A stretch of 64,000 nt of DNA. Origin: Lachnospiraceae bacterium. Lineage in GTDB: Bacteria > Bacillota > Clostridia > Lachnospirales > Lachnospiraceae. This document shows positions 23,162-31,315 of this stretch, in pieces; position 1 is the stretch's first letter, and each line of letters starts with the position of its first letter. Below the pieces are notes generated by a model. It did not search any database, was not told the origin of the DNA, and worked only from the letters and a program-made list of their open reading frames with translations. The stretch is taken from NCBI GenBank assembly GCA_024690825.1, contig JAILOK010000112.1:1-64000 (forward strand). Reading direction: 5' to 3'. The translations under genes were made by a program, and so were the position numbers.

Positions 23162-24154
23162 ATGCAGATTAATTCTTTTTCCGATTTTTCGGGACAGGAT
23201 AAAATAAAGAACTACATGTCCGACGCGGCAAAAAACGACAGGGCAAACCACGCCTACATTCTTTCCGGCAGGAACGGTTCCGGCAGGAGGACGCTTGCCC
23301 GGCTTTTCGGAACTGCCCTGCTGTGCGAAGGTGAAGGGGATAAACCGTGCAACGCCTGCAGATCCTGCAGGATGGCAGCATCATATAACCACCCCGATCT
23401 GATCACTTTAACTCATGAAAAACCCACTGTCATAAGCGTCAGGGAGGTCAGAGATCAGCTCATAGACTCAATATCCGTCAAGCCTTACTACGGCGGAAAA
23501 AAGATATACATAGTGCCGGACTGTGAGTTTATGAGACAGGAGGGCCAGAATGCCCTTTTAAAAAGCATAGAAGAACCGCCCTCATACGCGGTTATCATCC
23601 TGATCACGGACAATCCCGCTTCACTCCTTCCGACAGTCCGCTCAAGATGTACCGGAATGGAACTTCTTCCCCTTTCCGACAGCATCGTAAAAGATCATAT
23701 TTTGAGGACCACATCCGCAAATGACAGGGAAGCCCGGATATGCGCCGCCTTTGCCGGGGGATCCATCGGTATGGCGCTGTCTTTCTTTGAATCAGAGGAT
23801 TTTAAGGAAGATCTTAAAAATACCCTGGATTTTATAAAACAGTCCAAAAATCTTCCCGCAAACGAGATCTTTGCCTTCGCAAAGGATATCTCCGAAAATA
23901 AGGACCGTATACTCAATATCCTCGACATCATCCTTTTCATGTACAGGGATATCCTTATGTACAAATCCATCGGAAAGGATGCTTCGTTGACATTTATCGA
24001 TGAAACGGGGTATATTGAATCGAAAGCCCGGGAAACGGACTATGAAGAAATAAGCAAAGTTCTTAAAACCACAGAAGATCTGAAAGGAAGGCTTAAGTCA
24101 AACGCAAATGCCGAAGCGGCTTTGGATGTGCTGTTTCTGGATATTTCGGTTTGA
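23162..24154 (+). CDS. holB: DNA polymerase III delta-prime subunit
   Basis: 330 residues. AAA+ clamp-loader fold: GRNGSGRRT in the Walker A place (about 38-46; Lys replaced by Arg, so ATP hydrolysis is unlikely, as expected for delta-prime), a Cys4 zinc module (C at LLCEG, CNACRSC) and the SRC motif in TVRSRC. It is the fixed 'stator' of the clamp loader that opens the beta clamp. 23 bp separate it from yaaR and from ricT. Confidence 0.92.
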   Translation: MQINSFSDFSGQDKIKNYMSDAAKNDRANHAYILSGRNGSGRRTLARLFGTALLCEGEGDKPCNACRSCRMAASYNHPDLITLTHEKPTVISVREVRDQLIDSISVKPYYGGKKIYIVPDCEFMRQEGQNALLKSIEEPPSYAVIILITDNPASLLPTVRSRCTGMELLPLSDSIVKDHILRTTSANDREARICAAFAGGSIGMALSFFESEDFKEDLKNTLDFIKQSKNLPANEIFAFAKDISENKDRILNILDIILFMYRDILMYKSIGKDASLTFIDETGYIESKARETDYEEISKVLKTTEDLKGRLKSNANAEAALDVLFLDISV

Positions 24155-24177
24155 TATCATAAGGCCGGTAACAAAAA

Positions 24178-25107
24178 ATGACCAAAATCATATGCGTCAG
24201 GTTCAGAACGGCGGGAAAGATCTATTATTTTTCTCCCGGAGAGCTTGAGATCAAAAAGGGAGATCATGTCATAGTAGAGACCGCAAGAGGTGTCGAATAC
24301 GGCAAGGTGGTCTCGGACATAAGGGAAGTCGAAGATGACAAGGTGACACAGCCCTTAAAAAGTGTCATGAGGATAGCAACAGAGGCAGACGAAGAGACTG
24401 AAAGGAAAAACAGGGACCGGGAAAAGGATGCCTTTCTCATCGGTCTTGAAAAGATACATGCCCATAAGCTTGAGATGAAGCTTGTGGATGCGGAGTATAC
24501 CTTCGACGGGAACAAGCTCCTGTTTTATTTCACCGCTGACGGAAGAGTGGATTTCAGGGATCTGGTAAAGGATCTTGCCTCTGTCTTCAGGACAAGGATA
24601 GAACTGCGCCAGATAGGTGTCAGGGATGAAACAAAGATCACGGGAGGGATAGGCATCTGCGGCAGGGTTCTGTGCTGCCATGCATATCTTTCGGATTTTG
24701 CCCCCGTCTCCATCAAAATGGCGAAGGAACAGAATCTCTCGCTTAATCCCGCAAAGATCTCCGGTGTCTGCGGAAGGCTCATGTGCTGTCTTAAAAATGA
24801 AGAGGAGACCTACGAATACTTAAATAAACTCCTTCCCGCAACGGGTGATACGGTCACAACTCCCGAGGGCTTAAGAGGCCAGGTTGAAAGCGTGAATGTG
24901 CTCCGCCAGTTGGTAAAGGTCATCGTGGATGAGGGCGATGAAAAGGAGATAAAGGAATATCACGCCTCGGATCTGAAATTCAAGCCCCGCAAGCCCAAGT
25001 CCAGAAAGGGACAGGACCGCGGAAAGGATCTTTCCGAAAATGAACTGAAGGAGCTAGAAAAGCTTGAAAAGCAGGAGGGCGGAAAGTCAAAGCTTGATGA
25101 CGACTGA
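24178..25107 (+). CDS. ricT: RicT/YaaT, PSP1-domain Fe-S protein
   Basis: 309 residues. PSP1 domain with ICVRFRTAGKIYYFSPG and ARGVEYGKVV at the N-terminus; conserved cysteines CGRVLCCHAYL and CGRLMCC (about 160-205) that bind iron-sulfur clusters with RicA/RicF in Bacillus. The Ric (Y) complex affects RNase Y mRNA processing, sporulation phosphorelay and competence. The C-terminal tail (about 265-309) is Lys/Glu-rich and probably disordered. Confidence 0.92.
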   Translation: MTKIICVRFRTAGKIYYFSPGELEIKKGDHVIVETARGVEYGKVVSDIREVEDDKVTQPLKSVMRIATEADEETERKNRDREKDAFLIGLEKIHAHKLEMKLVDAEYTFDGNKLLFYFTADGRVDFRDLVKDLASVFRTRIELRQIGVRDETKITGGIGICGRVLCCHAYLSDFAPVSIKMAKEQNLSLNPAKISGVCGRLMCCLKNEEETYEYLNKLLPATGDTVTTPEGLRGQVESVNVLRQLVKVIVDEGDEKEIKEYHASDLKFKPRKPKSRKGQDRGKDLSENELKELEKLEKQEGGKSKLDDD

Positions 25108-25843
25108 TATTAGTCTCCTGAAAGAGGGCGAGCGCATCGACGACCTTGAAAGGAACGGCCTTTCCATAATACAGGACCCTTCTTCCTTCTGCTTCGGCAT
25201 GGATGCCGTGCTCCTTACCGGTTTTGCTTCCGTTCCCGATGACAGCACCGTCGTCGATCTGGGTACGGGTACCGGTATAATCCCGATTCTTTTAAGCGCA
25301 AAGACAAAGGCCCGTAGACTGACAGGCCTTGAAATACAGGAAAAGAGCGCCGATATGGCGCAAAGAAGCGTTGCCTTAAACAAGCTCGGATCAAGGATAG
25401 ACATCATCAAAGGAGATATCAGGGAAGCAGACAGGATCTTTGCCTCTGCTTCTTTTGATGTTGTGGTCTCAAATCCGCCCTATATGGTTCAGGGCTCGGG
25501 CCTGCAAAATCCGAATGAGGCAATTGCCATAGCAAAGCACGAGCTTTTGTGCGATCTTTCGGATGTGATAAGGGCAGCTGCCTATGTCTTAAAAGAAGGC
25601 GGAATCTTCAATATGGTCCACAGACCCTTCCGTCTGGCCGATCTGATCGAAACAATGAGGAAATACCGGATCGAGCCTAAAAGGATGAAGTTTGTGTTTC
25701 CTTCTCTTGAAAGGGAACCCGTCATGGTGCTTATAGAGGGACGAAAGGGCGGCGGGGCAAACCTGACTGTCGAAAAACCCCTGATCATCTACGGTCCCGA
25801 CGGAAAATACACGGAGGAGATCACCGAAATATATGGCTACTGA
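25097..25843 (+). CDS. tRNA1(Val) (adenine(37)-N6)-methyltransferase-like
   Basis: 248 residues from ATG 25097, overlapping ricT by 11 bp. Class I SAM methyltransferase: LGTGTGIIPILLSAK motif I and the amino-methylating NPPY motif in VVSNPPYMVQGS. The N-terminal GLSIIQDPSSFCFGMDAVLL is typical of YabB/TrmN6. It N6-methylates A37 (or another adenine) of tRNA. Conserved neighbour of rsmI. Confidence 0.88.
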   Translation: MTTDISLLKEGERIDDLERNGLSIIQDPSSFCFGMDAVLLTGFASVPDDSTVVDLGTGTGIIPILLSAKTKARRLTGLEIQEKSADMAQRSVALNKLGSRIDIIKGDIREADRIFASASFDVVVSNPPYMVQGSGLQNPNEAIAIAKHELLCDLSDVIRAAAYVLKEGGIFNMVHRPFRLADLIETMRKYRIEPKRMKFVFPSLEREPVMVLIEGRKGGGANLTVEKPLIIYGPDGKYTEEITEIYGY

Positions 25844-26696
25844 AAAGGGCACCCTGTATATCTGCGCAACGCCCATCGGAAATCTGGACGATATCACAAA
25901 AAGAGTTCTTGATACCTTATCCTCGGCCGATCTGATCGCGGCCGAAGATACGAGAAACACCCTGAAGCTCTTAAATCATTTCGGCATACGGGGAAATCTC
26001 ACAAGCTATCATGAACATAATAAGTACGAGAAGGCTGAGCATCTGATAAAGGAACTCCTTTCCGGAAAGAACATTGCCCTTGTTACGGATGCCGGGACTC
26101 CCGCGATATCGGATCCCGGACAGGTGCTGGTAAGCCGGTGCAATGAAGAAAACATTCCCGTAACATCGCTTCCGGGCGCCACCGCTTTTGTAACAGCCCT
26201 GACCTTATCAGGTCTTTCCACAGACAGATTTATCTTTGAGGGATTTCTCCCTCACGATAAAAAAGAAAGAACGGCAGTTCTTGATAACCTTGCCGGTGAA
26301 ACAGGCACCATCATACTCTATGAAGCTCCCCACCGCTTAAAGGAAACCCTTAAAACTCTCCTTGATGCCTTGGGAAACAGGAAAACGGCCCTATGCCGGG
26401 AGCTTACAAAAATCCATGAGGAGGTCCTTCATCTGGATCTCGAAAGCGCCGTTTCTTATTTTGAGGACCGGGAGCCTAAAGGGGAATTTGTTCTGGTGAT
26501 CGAGGGAAAGGACCCGGCGGCAGCACAAAAAGAAGCTCAAAAAAAATGGGAAGAGCTGTCATTGAACGAGCATATGGAGATCTATCTCTCTTCAGGCCTT
26601 GATAAAAGAACTGCCATGAAAAAAGTTGCAGATGACCGGGGTGTATCAAAAAGAGACATATATAACCAGCTGTTAAAGGAGGATGACAATGAATAA
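25833..26696 (+). CDS. rsmI: 16S rRNA (cytidine(1402)-2'-O)-methyltransferase
   Basis: 287 residues. Tetrapyrrole-methylase fold: GTLYICATPIGNLDDIT, AEDTRNTLKLLNHFGI, VTDAGTPAISDPG and FEGFLPHDKKER. It modifies C1402 of 16S rRNA in the decoding centre using SAM. Overlaps the preceding gene by 11 bp, and the serpin start is nested in its last codons. Confidence 0.95.
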   Translation: MATEKGTLYICATPIGNLDDITKRVLDTLSSADLIAAEDTRNTLKLLNHFGIRGNLTSYHEHNKYEKAEHLIKELLSGKNIALVTDAGTPAISDPGQVLVSRCNEENIPVTSLPGATAFVTALTLSGLSTDRFIFEGFLPHDKKERTAVLDNLAGETGTIILYEAPHRLKETLKTLLDALGNRKTALCRELTKIHEEVLHLDLESAVSYFEDREPKGEFVLVIEGKDPAAAQKEAQKKWEELSLNEHMEIYLSSGLDKRTAMKKVADDRGVSKRDIYNQLLKEDDNE

Positions 26697-28059
26697 AAAT
26701 CCGCTTAAAAAAATATTTTTGCTTTCCGCAGCATTGTGCCTGAGCCTCTTTCTTTTCGGATGCGGCGCGGCAACGACATTAAAGGAAATATCGCCGGAAA
26801 GAGAAAAAATAACAGAAGAGCCGGAAGCGTCCGAAAAAAAGGAGTCTGAAAAAGAAGCGTCTGAAAAAGAAGATGATTCCGCAGATAAAAAGAAGGAGAC
26901 GGAAGTGGAAAAAACAACTGTACGGGCTGCGACTCTTGCGGAAGCCGTAAATACCTTTAACTGGAACTACTATAATACACAGGATACGGATTCCAATCTT
27001 TTTTATTCTCCCATAAGTCTCGAAAGCGCTCTTGCGATGGCGCTTAAGGGTGCAAAAAATGATACATATGAGGAACTGGCCGATGTCCTCTGTATAGGCG
27101 ATATGAATACCTTCATGGACAGTTACTCCTCTCTTTCTTCAGGTTACGGGGATGAAAAAATAAAGCTTACCGTAGCAAATTCACTGTGGATAGACAAAAC
27201 CTTTGATAAAGAATACGGCGTTGACCCGGATTTTGTATCGGAACTTGAGAAAAAAATGGACGCTGAGGTCATACTTGAGGATTTCAAAAACAATTCGGAA
27301 AAAGCAGCTTCGGATATAACAGACTGGGTAAAAAAGAAGACCGAAAACCTCATACCGGATTACCAGTCCGTAGCATCAGCCGATACTGCGCTTGATATAA
27401 TAAATGCCATCTACTTTTTCGGTGAGTGGAGAAACAAATTTTCTGCCGACAATACTTCAAGCCAGGATTTCCGCCGTCCCGGCGGTACCGTGACTGTCGA
27501 TATGATGAACATGAATGATGAATATTTCCGTTATTTCAAGGACGGGGGATTTAAGGGAATAGAACTTCCCTATTATGATGATAAGGCAGTAATGGATATC
27601 ATATTGACGGATGATGATAACGATCTTTCCGCTCCGGAGGCTTTTAAGAGTCTTTCGGCAAAGGAAAGAGAAGATTTCATATCCGGCATCTCTTCCGCCG
27701 AAGAAGTAAAGATCAGCATGCTGATGCTGCCGAAATTTACAATGGACATCACAGCCGAAGGATTAAAAGAATCACTCATAAATCTGGGCGCCGCATCTGC
27801 CTTTGACAAAAACAAGGCGGATTTTTCCGGGATCTGCGAAAAGCTTTTTATTTCTGATATCTCCCACAGAGCAAAGATCGAAGTTGACGAAGAGGGAAGC
27901 CGCGCGGCTGCCGTCACCGAAGTGGTCATGGAGCTCGCATCTGCCATTGCGGAGCCGGAAGAGATCATCGATTTTGTCTGTGACAGGCCCTTCGTTTTCG
28001 TCATCCGCGACAGGGAAAGCGGCACGATCCTGTTCACGGGAATCGTAAACGAACCCTGA
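26689..28059 (+). CDS. Serpin-family lipoprotein
   Basis: 456 residues from ATG 26689, 6-7 nt after AAAGGAGG (ATG 26683 abuts the RBS). Lipoprotein signal with the lipobox LFGC (Cys near 25), an acidic Lys/Glu/Ser linker (about 35-80), then a serpin domain: NLFYSPISLESALAMALKGA, NSLWIDK-like NSLWID, DIINAIYFFGEW, and the hinge EEGSRAAAVTEVV (about 401-413). By counting from the hinge in alpha-1-antitrypsin, P1-P1' would be Ala417-Ser418, suggesting elastase-like targets (inference). The end RPFVFVIRDRESGTILFTG is typical. Serpins trap serine or cysteine proteases; cell-surface bacterial serpins may protect against host or competitor proteases. Co-oriented with rsmI and overlapping it by 8 bp. 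Confidence 0.92.
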   Translation: MNKNPLKKIFLLSAALCLSLFLFGCGAATTLKEISPEREKITEEPEASEKKESEKEASEKEDDSADKKKETEVEKTTVRAATLAEAVNTFNWNYYNTQDTDSNLFYSPISLESALAMALKGAKNDTYEELADVLCIGDMNTFMDSYSSLSSGYGDEKIKLTVANSLWIDKTFDKEYGVDPDFVSELEKKMDAEVILEDFKNNSEKAASDITDWVKKKTENLIPDYQSVASADTALDIINAIYFFGEWRNKFSADNTSSQDFRRPGGTVTVDMMNMNDEYFRYFKDGGFKGIELPYYDDKAVMDIILTDDDNDLSAPEAFKSLSAKEREDFISGISSAEEVKISMLMLPKFTMDITAEGLKESLINLGAASAFDKNKADFSGICEKLFISDISHRAKIEVDEEGSRAAAVTEVVMELASAIAEPEEIIDFVCDRPFVFVIRDRESGTILFTGIVNEP

Positions 28060-28110
28060 TGATCCGGACTGCAGAAAATCCGGACTTAAAAACCCCTTTA
28101 AGATTTCATG

Positions 28111-28147
28111 AAAAAAACAGCAGCCCGTTTCAGGCGAGCTGCTGTTT
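28111..28147 (-). terminator. Terminator of the zinc-ribbon gene
   Basis: AAACAGCAGC (28115-28124) pairs with GCTGCTGTTT (28138-28147) and seven T follow on the minus strand. The stop codon of the small gene (28130-28132) lies in the loop. It may also slow read-through from the serpin side, where no other terminator is visible. Confidence 0.75.
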
Positions 28148-28294
28148 AGGATAAAATTCCTTCTGATAGTCAATATATTCTTTTTTCTCTTTTGCCGTCG
28201 CCTGCCTGATCCTGTCCGATCCGCAGTCGGGACAATATTTATAACTTCCTATCCTTTTAAAGGTATACCTGCATTCATCACATGTACAAATCAT
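28130..28294 (-). CDS. Small zinc-ribbon protein
   Basis: 54 residues from ATG 28294 (AAGGAGGG about 12 nt upstream; the frame is open further up but without a better start). Two knuckles, CDEC and CPDC, with RIGSYKYCPDCGSD, form a rubredoxin-like zinc ribbon. The tail is Lys/Glu/Tyr-rich. Unknown role, perhaps a regulatory metal-binding protein. It is transcribed alone, convergent to the serpin and divergent from xylB. Confidence 0.7.
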   Translation of the reverse strand: MICTCDECRYTFKRIGSYKYCPDCGSDRIRQATAKEKKEYIDYQKEFYPKQQLA

Positions 28295-28432
28295 GATATT
28301 GTGTTTCCCTCCTTTCTCCAAACCCAAGATATAGTGTAAAACCATAACACTCGCTATGTAAATACCCAAATTTATTTTTTTCGGGAGAAGCTGTATGAAA
28401 TAAATTTATCTATACAAAAACAGCCTGTAAAG

Positions 28433-28441
28433 TGTTACAAT
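28433..28441 (+). promoter_or_regulatory. Possible extended -10 of xylB
   Basis: TGTTACAAT, an extended -10, stands ~65 bp before the xylB start. The -35 region is poor (TACAAA), as expected for an activated or repressed promoter. A related TTGTTACAA stretch lies at ~28471. Confidence 0.3.
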
Positions 28442-28509
28442 AAATGGGAATTGCCTGACAAAGTGGCAGTTTGTTACAACAATCTTTTATTATGCAAAAG
28501 GGGGTAACT

Positions 28510-29976
28510 ATGTATTATATCGGCATCGATCTCGGAACAAGCTCCGAGAAGCTCCTTCTGATGGAATCAGACGGAAAGATCGTAAACATCGTATCTGAGG
28601 ATTATCCCATATCCTTCCCGAAGCCCGGCTGGTCCGAGCAGAAGCCCGAGGACTGGTGGGATGCGACCTTAAAGGGTATCAAAAACCTCACAAAGGATAT
28701 TGATGCCAAACAGGTTGCGGGAATCTCTTTCGGAGGCCAGATGCACGGCCTCGTAGTCCTCGATGAAAACGACAATGTCATCAGGCCCGCTATCCTCTGG
28801 AATGACGGACGTACCCAGAAGGAGACCGATTATCTGAATAATGAGATCGGAAAGGACAAGCTTTCACAGTATTGCGCAAATATCGCATTTGCAGGCTTCA
28901 CGGCCCCGAAGATCCTCTGGATGAAAAATAATGAGCCTGAACTTTTTGCGAAGATCAAAAAGATCATGCTTCCGAAGGATTATATCGCATACAAACTCAC
29001 AGGGGTTCACTGTACCGATGTCTCTGATGCATCGGGCATGCTCCTCTTTGACGTAAAAAATAAGAAATGGTCAAAGGAAATGTGCGATATCTGCGGCATA
29101 AACGAAGGTATGCTTGCAAAGATCTTTGAAAGCTACGAACCCGTCGGCAAGGTAAAGAGCGATATCGCTGCATCCCTGGGTCTTTCCGACAATGTAACGG
29201 TTGCCGCCGGCGCCGGAGACAACGCAGCCGCTGCCGTAGGTACCGGATGTGTCGGTGACGGTCTCATGAACATCTCTCTGGGAACCTCAGGAACCATCTT
29301 CATCTCAAGCCATGATTTCAAGGTGGACAAATTCAATGCCATCCACGCATTTGCGCATGCCGACGGATATTACCATCTCATGGGCTGCATGCTCTCCGCC
29401 GCATCATGCAAGGCATGGTTCATGAATGATATATTAAAGACCAATGATTTCGTCGGCGAGGAAGGCAGGATCACCGATGACATGCTCGGAAATAATAATG
29501 TCTTCTTCATGCCGTATCTGATGGGTGAACGTTCTCCGTATAATAACCCCAATGCCCGTGCCGCATTCATCGGCATGTCCATGGATTCAAGCCGTACGGA
29601 CATGATCCAGGCAGTAATGGAGGGCATCTCATTTGGTATCAGGGATTCCTTTGAGGTAGCAAGAGATCTCGGCATCGATGTAAAGCGCACAAGGATCTGC
29701 GGAGGCGGATCAAAGGGTGATCTTGCCAAAAAGATGATGGCAGCCATCCTCAATATAGAAGTCGATGTTCCCGAAAACGAGCAGGGTCCTTCCATGGGAG
29801 GAGCGATGCTGGCCGCCGTCGCCTGCGGCGAATACGCAAGCGTAAAGGAAGCATCTGACAAGATCGTGCGCATCAGTTCCACCGTAACCCCCGATCCCGC
29901 CATTGCTGCCCGCTACGAAGAAAAATACAAGAGGTACAGACAGCTGTATCCTCTCCTTAAAGACTGGTACATCTGA
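28510..29976 (+). CDS. xylB: Xylulokinase (FGGY family)
   Basis: 488 residues from ATG 28510 (AAGGGGG 6 nt upstream). N-terminal phosphate loop YYIGIDLGTSSEKL, MHGLVVLDE substrate loop (about 80-88), catalytic Asp in AGAGDNAAAAVG (about 235) and the C-terminal ICGGGSKG phosphate box. It phosphorylates D-xylulose to xylulose 5-phosphate for the pentose phosphate pathway. Stands alone between a promoter region and a strong terminator; no xylose isomerase or regulator is adjacent. Confidence 0.93.
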   Translation: MYYIGIDLGTSSEKLLLMESDGKIVNIVSEDYPISFPKPGWSEQKPEDWWDATLKGIKNLTKDIDAKQVAGISFGGQMHGLVVLDENDNVIRPAILWNDGRTQKETDYLNNEIGKDKLSQYCANIAFAGFTAPKILWMKNNEPELFAKIKKIMLPKDYIAYKLTGVHCTDVSDASGMLLFDVKNKKWSKEMCDICGINEGMLAKIFESYEPVGKVKSDIAASLGLSDNVTVAAGAGDNAAAAVGTGCVGDGLMNISLGTSGTIFISSHDFKVDKFNAIHAFAHADGYYHLMGCMLSAASCKAWFMNDILKTNDFVGEEGRITDDMLGNNNVFFMPYLMGERSPYNNPNARAAFIGMSMDSSRTDMIQAVMEGISFGIRDSFEVARDLGIDVKRTRICGGGSKGDLAKKMMAAILNIEVDVPENEQGPSMGGAMLAAVACGEYASVKEASDKIVRISSTVTPDPAIAARYEEKYKRYRQLYPLLKDWYI

Positions 29977-29985
29977 GCAAACATC

Positions 29986-30017
29986 AAGCCCCGGCGATTT
30001 TTCGCCGGGGCTTTTGA
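29986..30017 (+). terminator. Terminator of xylB
   Basis: A 12-bp GC-rich stem (29986-29997 with 30002-30013), TTTT loop and TTTT tail on the plus strand, 10 bp past the stop. Confidence 0.9.
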
Positions 30018-30054
30018 TCTCATTTACGAAAACATTATCTTCATAAGCCTGATC

Positions 30055-31311
30055 TTATTTCTTCAGCGTTCCCTTGATCGTCTGGTACTGCTTGTTAAGG
30101 GTACTCCAGTTGACCGTGATCTCCTTCGTCCTCCTTGCCACGACAGCCATGATGTCATCGTAATTATTAACAAAGGCCATCACAACTCCTCTGTGGAATC
30201 TGTTGTGATCAACCTCGTTTTTGAGGATTGAGATCACCGCTTCCTTTCCTCTCGGTTCATGATACGGACGCTCACAGGTTAAACCCGTTACCGTATCGGC
30301 AACCTGAAGGATCCTCATGGGCATATTGTGGGAAGTATATTCCGTATGATTCGGATAACCGGATCCGTCGCCTCTTTCATGATGGGCAAGGACCACATCA
30401 GCCACCCGGTCATTTACTCTGCCCCGAAGCAGGTTGTCCGTCACATCAACATGCAGCCTCATCACTTTGATCTCTTCCGGGGTCAGCTTTCTGGGAGCTT
30501 CAATTATCTCGGTCGGCACAGTCAGCATCCCCACATCATGAAGGATGGATGCATAATAAAGGACATTTTTGTCTTCGTCCGATATCTCCCTCATCCGGTC
30601 TGCTATCTCCATGGCAACAAAGGTGGAAGTCACAGTATTGATCACATTCATCTCATCCCTGAAACCCGAGATATACATCAGAAGCTCGATGAATTTATTC
30701 TTTTCGCCGTCGGAAAGCATCATATGCTCAAACACTTCATCAAGCTCTTCTTTGTAGGATTTATTTTTCAGCTTATCAAAGATTTCAAACTTCTTCTGAG
30801 CCTGGGCGCACAGATCAAAAGCTTCCCTAGAATACTTGGTCCCGATATAATTACTGAACCGGTTGTAATCAAATTTGGCTCCGATGGAATTATTGTAGAT
30901 ATCGACCACATTTGCCAGATTCAGATAATTGGCAATGTTCTTATTCTCCAGCTTCACATCCGAAAGCTGGCTGTAGTCTATATGATGATACATGAGTATC
31001 TTTGCCCGTTCATCACCCAACGGAGACAGATACTTCATGAAAAGAGATCCATAGATGGAATGAGGCATGACATTCGTCATGTCAAAGGTCAGCACATCAG
31101 AATCCGCATCAACCTTGAACGCTCCGATATCGTGAAGCATTCCAAGGAGAGCAAATTCAGCCAGTTCAAAGTCTTCGTACTTCTCCTCACAGCGCAGCAT
31201 GCAGTAAAGGATATATCCGACCCTTGAACTGTGATCCATGATCTTTTTGTTAATGAGTCTCAGGATTTCTCTGCAAAGGACGCAGATGTCCCTGCTTCTG
31301 ACTATCTCCAA
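30055..31311 (-). CDS. Double-HD protein with C-terminal HD-GYP phosphodiesterase domain
   Basis: 418 residues. An N-terminal HD domain (LLGMLHDIGAFK, about 57-68; MYHHIDYS) is followed by an HD-GYP domain (about 230-400). In the latter HD (SILHDVGM), the downstream H (RLHVDVTD), HHERGDGSGYP and ADTVTGLTCERPY are present, so nearly all metal and substrate residues of c-di-GMP phosphodiesterases remain; the usual HDxGK Lys is Met. Start is TTG 31311, four bases after the stop of the GGDEF-like gene. Last gene of the pilus operon, so it is a candidate local c-di-GMP phosphodiesterase or sensor. Confidence 0.85.
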   Translation of the reverse strand: MEIVRSRDICVLCREILRLINKKIMDHSSRVGYILYCMLRCEEKYEDFELAEFALLGMLHDIGAFKVDADSDVLTFDMTNVMPHSIYGSLFMKYLSPLGDERAKILMYHHIDYSQLSDVKLENKNIANYLNLANVVDIYNNSIGAKFDYNRFSNYIGTKYSREAFDLCAQAQKKFEIFDKLKNKSYKEELDEVFEHMMLSDGEKNKFIELLMYISGFRDEMNVINTVTSTFVAMEIADRMREISDEDKNVLYYASILHDVGMLTVPTEIIEAPRKLTPEEIKVMRLHVDVTDNLLRGRVNDRVADVVLAHHERGDGSGYPNHTEYTSHNMPMRILQVADTVTGLTCERPYHEPRGKEAVISILKNEVDHNRFHRGVVMAFVNNYDDIMAVVARRTKEITVNWSTLNKQYQTIKGTLKK

Positions 31312-31315
31312 TCTC

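Noticed and set aside
28055-28110. TCCGGACT-type repeats after the serpin as its terminator
   Set aside because: They are direct, not inverted, so no hairpin forms.
30328-31227. Forward ORF of 299 codons opposite the HD-GYP gene
   Set aside because: Low-complexity His/Ile-rich shadow; all motifs are on the minus strand.
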